A stretch of DNA of 8,009 bases from Dehalococcoidia bacterium (GTDB lineage: Bacteria > Chloroflexota > Dehalococcoidia > Dehalococcoidales > DAOWJH01): the NCBI GenBank assembly GCA_030640495.1, contig DAOWJH010000036.1, positions 1-8,009 on the forward strand. The letters are read 5' to 3'. A program made the position numbers and the translations under genes. Every line of letters starts with the position of its first letter. Within the stretch, counting starts at the first letter, position 1. This document shows positions 4,982-8,009 of the stretch, one piece after another. The notes below the pieces were generated by a model. It saw only the letters and a list, made by a program, of their open reading frames with translations. It was not told the origin of the DNA and did not search any database.

Positions 4982-6238
4982 TTACTCCTCACTCCAATCC
5001 AGCATTATTACCTGAACCGTATCCCCAGCCTTCACCCCTTCCTTATCCTCAGGAATAACTGCCAGCCCATTGGCCAGGGTCATAGAGGTTAGAATTCCTG
5101 AGCCCTGGGGACCGGTCAGGCGAGCAAAATACCGACCGTTGCGCTTTTTGACTATAGCTCGGGCGAAGATACGGCGACCATCACTATTTACCACAGAGTC
5201 CTCGAGCACCGCTTCTATGGCAGGCTTGGTCAGGTTTTTCTTACCCATCATTTTCAGGATAGCCGGACGAACAAATAGCTCAAAGGTAACCATTGAGCTA
5301 ACTGGATTGCCGGGTAAACCAAGATGGGGTATATTTCTGGCTATGCCAGCGTCAGTGACCCCGTTAATGGTGCCAAAGGCCAGGGGTTTGCCTGGCTTCA
5401 TTCGGACCTGCCAAAAGGCGATTTCACCCTGTTTTGCCAGGACATCCTTTACCACATCATAGTCGCCCATAGAGACGCCACCAATAGTTAGCAGCATATC
5501 TGCATCCAGTCCGTGGCGAAGTCCAGCCACTACTGAATCTTCATTATCCAAGGCTATGCCCAGTATGCTGGGTATGCCACCATAGCGCATAACCAAGGCA
5601 GCCAGGCTATAAGTATTACTATCATATATCTTACCCAGAGGAAGGGGTTGATTAATATCTACCAGCTCATCTCCGGTGGCCAGAATAGCCACCACCGGGC
5701 GGCGGATAACCATAGCCGTGCTACGGCCTAACGAAGCCAAAACGCCGACTTCTGATGGTCTGATTACCACCCCCTTGGTTAATACAATTGACCCCCTGGC
5801 GATGCTTTCACCTGCCCGACGAATGTTCAAGCCAGTTTCTGCCTCACCAAAAATACCTATTTGAGGAGAAGAACCCTTTGGCGAAGGCTCATCCGTATCC
5901 TCAAATCTAACCACACTATCGGCACCCTTAGGTAGTGGTGCCCCGGTCATAATGCGGATAGCAGTGCCCGGCTTTAGCTGGCATTCAGAAACAGAGCCAG
6001 CAGCGACGGTATCAATAACCTGCAGAAAGCGAGGAGACTGCCTGCTGGCACCACGGGTATCTGCGGAGCTAACGGCGTAGCCATCCATAGCTGCATTATC
6101 CAGAGGGGGGACATCAATAGTAGAATATACATCCTCAGCCAGAACCTGGCCGAGACAGCCCAGAATTAGTCTCTCTTCTGTCTCCAGAACATCTACATGA
6201 GCAAGGATTTTGTCCAGAGCCTGTTCAACAGTTATCAT
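4982..6238 (-). CDS. moeA: Molybdopterin molybdenumtransferase MoeA
   Basis: Inserts molybdate into adenylylated molybdopterin to form the molybdenum cofactor, in the cytoplasm. The 418-residue length is typical. The N-terminal domain has P-P-L-D-N-A-A-M-D-G-Y-A-V (44-56) and I-M-T-G-A-P-L-P-K-G-A-D (96-107). The molybdopterin-binding domain starts near 180, with A-T-G-D-E-L-V (187-193), T-I-G-G-V-S-M-G-D-Y-D (251-261), K-P-G-K-P-L-A-F-G (281-289) and L-P-G-N-P-V-S-S (308-315). The MoeA C-terminal beta domain follows from about 340. The ATG start has GGGGAG about 9 bases upstream. It lies downstream of mobA, separated by a 103-base repeat, and is followed after 3 bases by the DUF362 gene. Confidence 0.97.
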   Translation of the reverse strand: MITVEQALDKILAHVDVLETEERLILGCLGQVLAEDVYSTIDVPPLDNAAMDGYAVSSADTRGASRQSPRFLQVIDTVAAGSVSECQLKPGTAIRIMTGAPLPKGADSVVRFEDTDEPSPKGSSPQIGIFGEAETGLNIRRAGESIARGSIVLTKGVVIRPSEVGVLASLGRSTAMVIRRPVVAILATGDELVDINQPLPLGKIYDSNTYSLAALVMRYGGIPSILGIALDNEDSVVAGLRHGLDADMLLTIGGVSMGDYDVVKDVLAKQGEIAFWQVRMKPGKPLAFGTINGVTDAGIARNIPHLGLPGNPVSSMVTFELFVRPAILKMMGKKNLTKPAIEAVLEDSVVNSDGRRIFARAIVKKRNGRYFARLTGPQGSGILTSMTLANGLAVIPEDKEGVKAGDTVQVIMLDWSEE

Positions 6239-6264
6239 GGCTCATATCTCCCCACGTGGTGAGA

Positions 6265-6367
6265 TTGTTTATCAACCTCACCCCCTTTATCCCCCTCTCC
6301 TTCAAAGGAGAGGGGGAGGGTAGCTTTTGAAGGGGCTAAGCCCCTTCAAACTTTCCTTGATAAACAA
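6265..6367. repeat. 103-base MITE-like element between moeA and mobA, copy 2
   Basis: Perfect 11-base inverted ends TTGTTTATCAA (6265-6275) and TTGATAAACAA (6357-6367) enclose two very strong hairpins. One is at 6291-6316 (CCCCCTCTCCTT against AAGGAGAGGGGG). The other is at 6326-6350 (TTTGAAGGGGC-TAA-GCCCCTTCAAA). The left part (CACCCCCTTTATCCCC) resembles the heads of the repeats at 1219 and 7741. No target duplication is evident. The right end overlaps the last six codons of mobA. The hairpins could also stop or slow transcription from mobA into moeA. Confidence 0.75.
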
Positions 6368-6963
6368 CGTTTGATCATTTGTCTTGCTTTGTCTAAATCA
6401 GCCTCAGTATTAATATTGAAAAAGCTCAAGTGTTCAGGGTCAAACCTATTAATCTCAGTAGCTTCTACATACCTTACCCTAACCAAGCTGAAAAGCCCCC
6501 TGATACTCAGATTGCCCTGCTCAAGCAGTGACTTTATAGGAGGCAAGCAGGTCTTTGAGTAAACGGCATGAAGCGGCTCAACCATATCCCCCAAGCGGGG
6601 GATGACCAGGTCAAAGTCAGCCGAAATCTGGAGCATATAATCAAGCAAGGCATAATTCAAAAAGGGCATATCGCAAGCAACGACAAGGTTATAGAGTGAA
6701 ACTGATGCAGCCAAGCCGGTATAGATACCAGCCAAGGGACCTTTATCAGGGTAAGCATCAGTTACTATTCGTAGCTGTGGGTAGTCAGTAAGCTGGGAGA
6801 GTGATTGCTTTTCAGCAGTAACTATAATAATGTTACTTTTAAACAAGCTAAGATAAGATACTACCCAGTGAAGCAAACTCTTGTTGCCAATAGTTTCTAA
6901 TGCCTTGTCCTGCCCCAAGCGCAAGCCCTTACCGCCAGCAAGAACAACACAACTTATATCCAA
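6346..6963 (-). CDS. mobA: Molybdenum cofactor guanylyltransferase MobA
   Basis: Transfers GMP from GTP to molybdenum cofactor to make the dinucleotide form used by DMSO-reductase-type enzymes. 205 residues. The nucleotidyltransferase motif L-A-G-G-K-G-L-R-L-G-Q-D-K-A-L (8-22) is intact. P-D-K-G-P-L-A-G-I (72-80) and the metal-binding V-A-C-D-M-P (95-100, D98) are also present. The C-terminal region F-F-N-I-N-T-E-A-D-L matches the usual ending of the family. TTG 6963-6961 is the only usual start codon after the upstream in-frame stop, and its ribosome site is weak. The last six residues, C-L-S-R-K-V, and the stop are encoded by the repeat at 6265-6367, so the original end was replaced. A related MobA-like transferase for another cofactor is possible but less likely beside moeA. 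Confidence 0.92.
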   Translation of the reverse strand: MDISCVVLAGGKGLRLGQDKALETIGNKSLLHWVVSYLSLFKSNIIIVTAEKQSLSQLTDYPQLRIVTDAYPDKGPLAGIYTGLAASVSLYNLVVACDMPFLNYALLDYMLQISADFDLVIPRLGDMVEPLHAVYSKTCLPPIKSLLEQGNLSIRGLFSLVRVRYVEATEINRFDPEHLSFFNINTEADLDKARQMIKRCLSRKV

Positions 6964-6996
6964 GGTATATTTCTCGTTTCCCCTAACCTCAACCCC

Positions 6997-7023
6997 TTTA
7001 TACTATTTTACCACGACTGTCAA
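6997..7023 (-). promoter_or_regulatory. Candidate promoter for mobA-moeA
   Basis: On the minus strand a perfect TTGACA (7023-7018) is followed by TATAAA (7002-6997) after 15 bases, a short spacer. It lies in the 100-base gap after the hydrolase gene and would start transcription about 25-30 bases before the mobA TTG. Confidence 0.45.
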
Positions 7024-7046
7024 CTGGTGATAAAAGAGGTTATTTG

Positions 7047-7075
7047 CCAGCCTTGCCTGTCGGCTACAGGGCTGG
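7047..7075 (-). terminator. Hairpin overlapping the stop of the MBL hydrolase gene
   Basis: CCAGCC (7075-7070) pairs with GGCTGG (7052-7047), and an inner CTGT/ACAG extends the stem. The hydrolase stop codon lies inside it. A weak T-rich stretch (CTCTTTT) follows about 12 bases downstream. A partial terminator is plausible, which would fit the separate promoter for mobA. Confidence 0.35.
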
Positions 7076-7714
7076 TTTCAGAACTATGACCTGGGTGTTT
7101 GCCGGGAGTTCTCCCGGTTTGAATTCAACCTGGCTAGTATCTAACCGACTTACCCCCTTCTTCCCCTCAAGGAATTCATCCACACCAGCTATAGGGTAGG
7201 CACACTTATCAGTTTTGTAATGCATAGGGATAATTACTCTGGGGGTCAGTTGGTTACAAACTTCGGTGGCGACGGTGGCATCAATGGTGTAATAGCCGCC
7301 TACGGGGATGAGCAGTATATCTATCCTGCCCAAGTCAGCAACCTGCCGAGCACTAAGCTGATGACCCAGGTCACCGAGGTGACAAATTTTTATGCCATCG
7401 ACTTCAAAGCAGAGTATGGTGTTATTACCCCTCAATTTACCCCCGGCGTCATCATGATAACAAGGGATACTCTTGAATCCGATTCCTTTAACCTCGGTGG
7501 TAACTGCTCCGCTAACTACCTCAGGATTGCCTCTAACCGCAGATACATTACTATGGTCATCATGCTGGTAATGGCTTACGGTAACAATATCGGCTGATTC
7601 TTTTATGTCACCATAGTTTATGCCGCCTCCGGTTACATAGGGGTCGGTGATTATTTTTAGTCCTGAGTCTGAGGTTATCATAAATGATGCGTGGCCGAGC
7701 CATTTGATGTTCAT
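7064..7714 (-). CDS. MBL-fold metal-dependent hydrolase (COG2220/UlaG-like)
   Basis: 216 residues of the beta-lactamase-like fold in the UPF0173/COG2220 group; soluble, substrate unknown. It starts M-N-I-K-W-L-G-H-A-S-F, typical of the group. The metal site is built from S-H-Y-Q-H-D-D-H (47-54), H87 in Y-H-D-D-A-G-G, H-L-G-D-L-G-H (112-118) and P-M-H-Y (163-166). The first motif has one extra residue compared with the canonical H-x-H-x-D-H, which may shift a metal ligand. ATG 7714 is preceded by AAAGGAGGG at a good distance. It lies upstream of mobA, 100 bases away and with a candidate promoter between, so operon membership is uncertain. The repeat at 7741 begins directly behind its ribosome site. 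Confidence 0.88.
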   Translation of the reverse strand: MNIKWLGHASFMITSDSGLKIITDPYVTGGGINYGDIKESADIVTVSHYQHDDHSNVSAVRGNPEVVSGAVTTEVKGIGFKSIPCYHDDAGGKLRGNNTILCFEVDGIKICHLGDLGHQLSARQVADLGRIDILLIPVGGYYTIDATVATEVCNQLTPRVIIPMHYKTDKCAYPIAGVDEFLEGKKGVSRLDTSQVEFKPGELPANTQVIVLKPAL

Positions 7715-7740
7715 AATTTAAGCCCTCCTTTAATTTTTTT

Positions 7741-7799
7741 AGTGACCCTATCCCCTTTATCCCCTTCCCCTTAACAAGGGGAAGGGGAAGTTAGTTTTT
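7741..7799. repeat. Head of hairpin-rich repeat, copy 3
   Basis: Begins AGTGACCCTATCCCC, matching the left part of the repeat at 1219 (TAACCCTATCCCC). It continues with the perfect hairpin TTCCCCTT-AAC-AAGGGGAA (7765-7783), identical to 1285-1303. It lies within 30 bases of the hydrolase start and may carry or insulate its promoter; I could not identify good promoter boxes there. Confidence 0.7.
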
Positions 7800-8009
7800 A
7801 GAGGGGCTTCGCCCCTCTGTAATTCCCCTTGGCTACTAAATCTAAGTAAGGGAGGTTGGTTCTTAGAGGGGTTTCACCCCTCCATAACTCCCCTTGACCA
7901 CTAAATCTAAGTAAGGGAGGCTGGTTTTTAAGGGGCTTCGCCCCTCTGTAGCTCCCCTTGACTACTAAATCAAAGTAAGGGAGGCTAGTTCTTAGAGGGG
8001 CTTCGCCCC
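7800..8009. repeat. Tandem array of 65-base units, running off the window
   Basis: Units start at 7800, 7865, 7930 and 7994 (65, 65 and 64 bases, then 16 bases before the edge). Each begins with a hairpin of the type AGAGGGGC-TTC-GCCCCTCT, continues with CTCCCCTTG-(A/G)CTACTAAATC and ends with AAGTAAGGGAGG(T/C)T(G/A)GTTCTT. CTCCC and GGGAG within each unit can form a second stem. In unit 2 the hairpin reads GGGGTTTCACCCC, where both arms have changed yet still pair (G-U or T-A in place of C-G). Unit 3 has lost one G. A single diverged unit pair is present in the copy at 1322-1440. Confidence 0.8.

Noticed and set aside
7220..7597. A 125-codon plus-strand open frame.
   Set aside because: It is antisense to the MBL hydrolase, which has clear family motifs and a strong ribosome site.
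7800..8009. The regular array considered as a CRISPR.
   Set aside because: The whole 65-base unit repeats, with no unique spacers between conserved repeats and no cas genes.

Overview
The window looks like chromosomal DNA of an anaerobic bacterium, most likely Chloroflexota of the Dehalococcoidia type. This is an inference from the resemblance of the proteins, the frequent TTG/GTG starts, sigma70-like promoters and the abundant G/C-rich hairpin repeats. No marker in the window proves it.

Positions 1-1632 form a gene-sparse tRNA region. Four intact tRNA genes (Tyr-GTA, Thr-TGT, Glu-CTC, Gln-CTG) lie on the minus strand, and three well-formed promoters with 17-base spacers drive Thr-Tyr, Glu and Gln. 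The DNA between Glu and Gln is a graveyard. It holds a decayed initiator-type tRNA-Met with an encoded CCA, and a promoterless, startless fragment resembling the N-terminus of an XdhC/CoxI-family protein. It also holds a doubtful 48-residue hydrophobic reading frame. A roughly 290-base hairpin-rich repeat with short inverted ends lies between tRNA-Gln and rnc.

Positions 1558-3763 are a plus-strand operon: promoter, rnc (RNase III), a 50-residue basic-then-acidic small protein, a PflX-type radical SAM protein and an acylphosphatase. The radical SAM protein appears to begin upstream of its first ATG, at an ATA codon that overlaps the previous stop codon and sits 7 bases after a perfect AGGAGG.

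Positions 3760-7714 are a minus-strand set, read from right to left: an MBL-fold metal-dependent hydrolase, mobA, moeA, a short DUF362 protein coupled to moeA, and a cysteine-bearing conserved hypothetical that ends tail to tail with the acylphosphatase gene. mobA and moeA act late in molybdenum cofactor synthesis: MoeA inserts molybdenum and MobA attaches GMP. XdhC proteins serve molybdenum hydroxylases, so the XdhC-like relic hints at a lost molybdenum-enzyme maturation gene.

A second small repeat (103 bases, perfect 11-base inverted ends) sits between mobA and moeA and supplies the last six codons and stop of mobA. A third repeat, beginning just upstream of the hydrolase, expands into a 65-base tandem array that runs off the right edge. 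The most interesting signals are the mobile-looking hairpin repeat family, its remodelling of the mobA end, the ATA start, and unusual residues at the active sites of RNase III and the hydrolase. I see no clear new defence system or CRISPR array.
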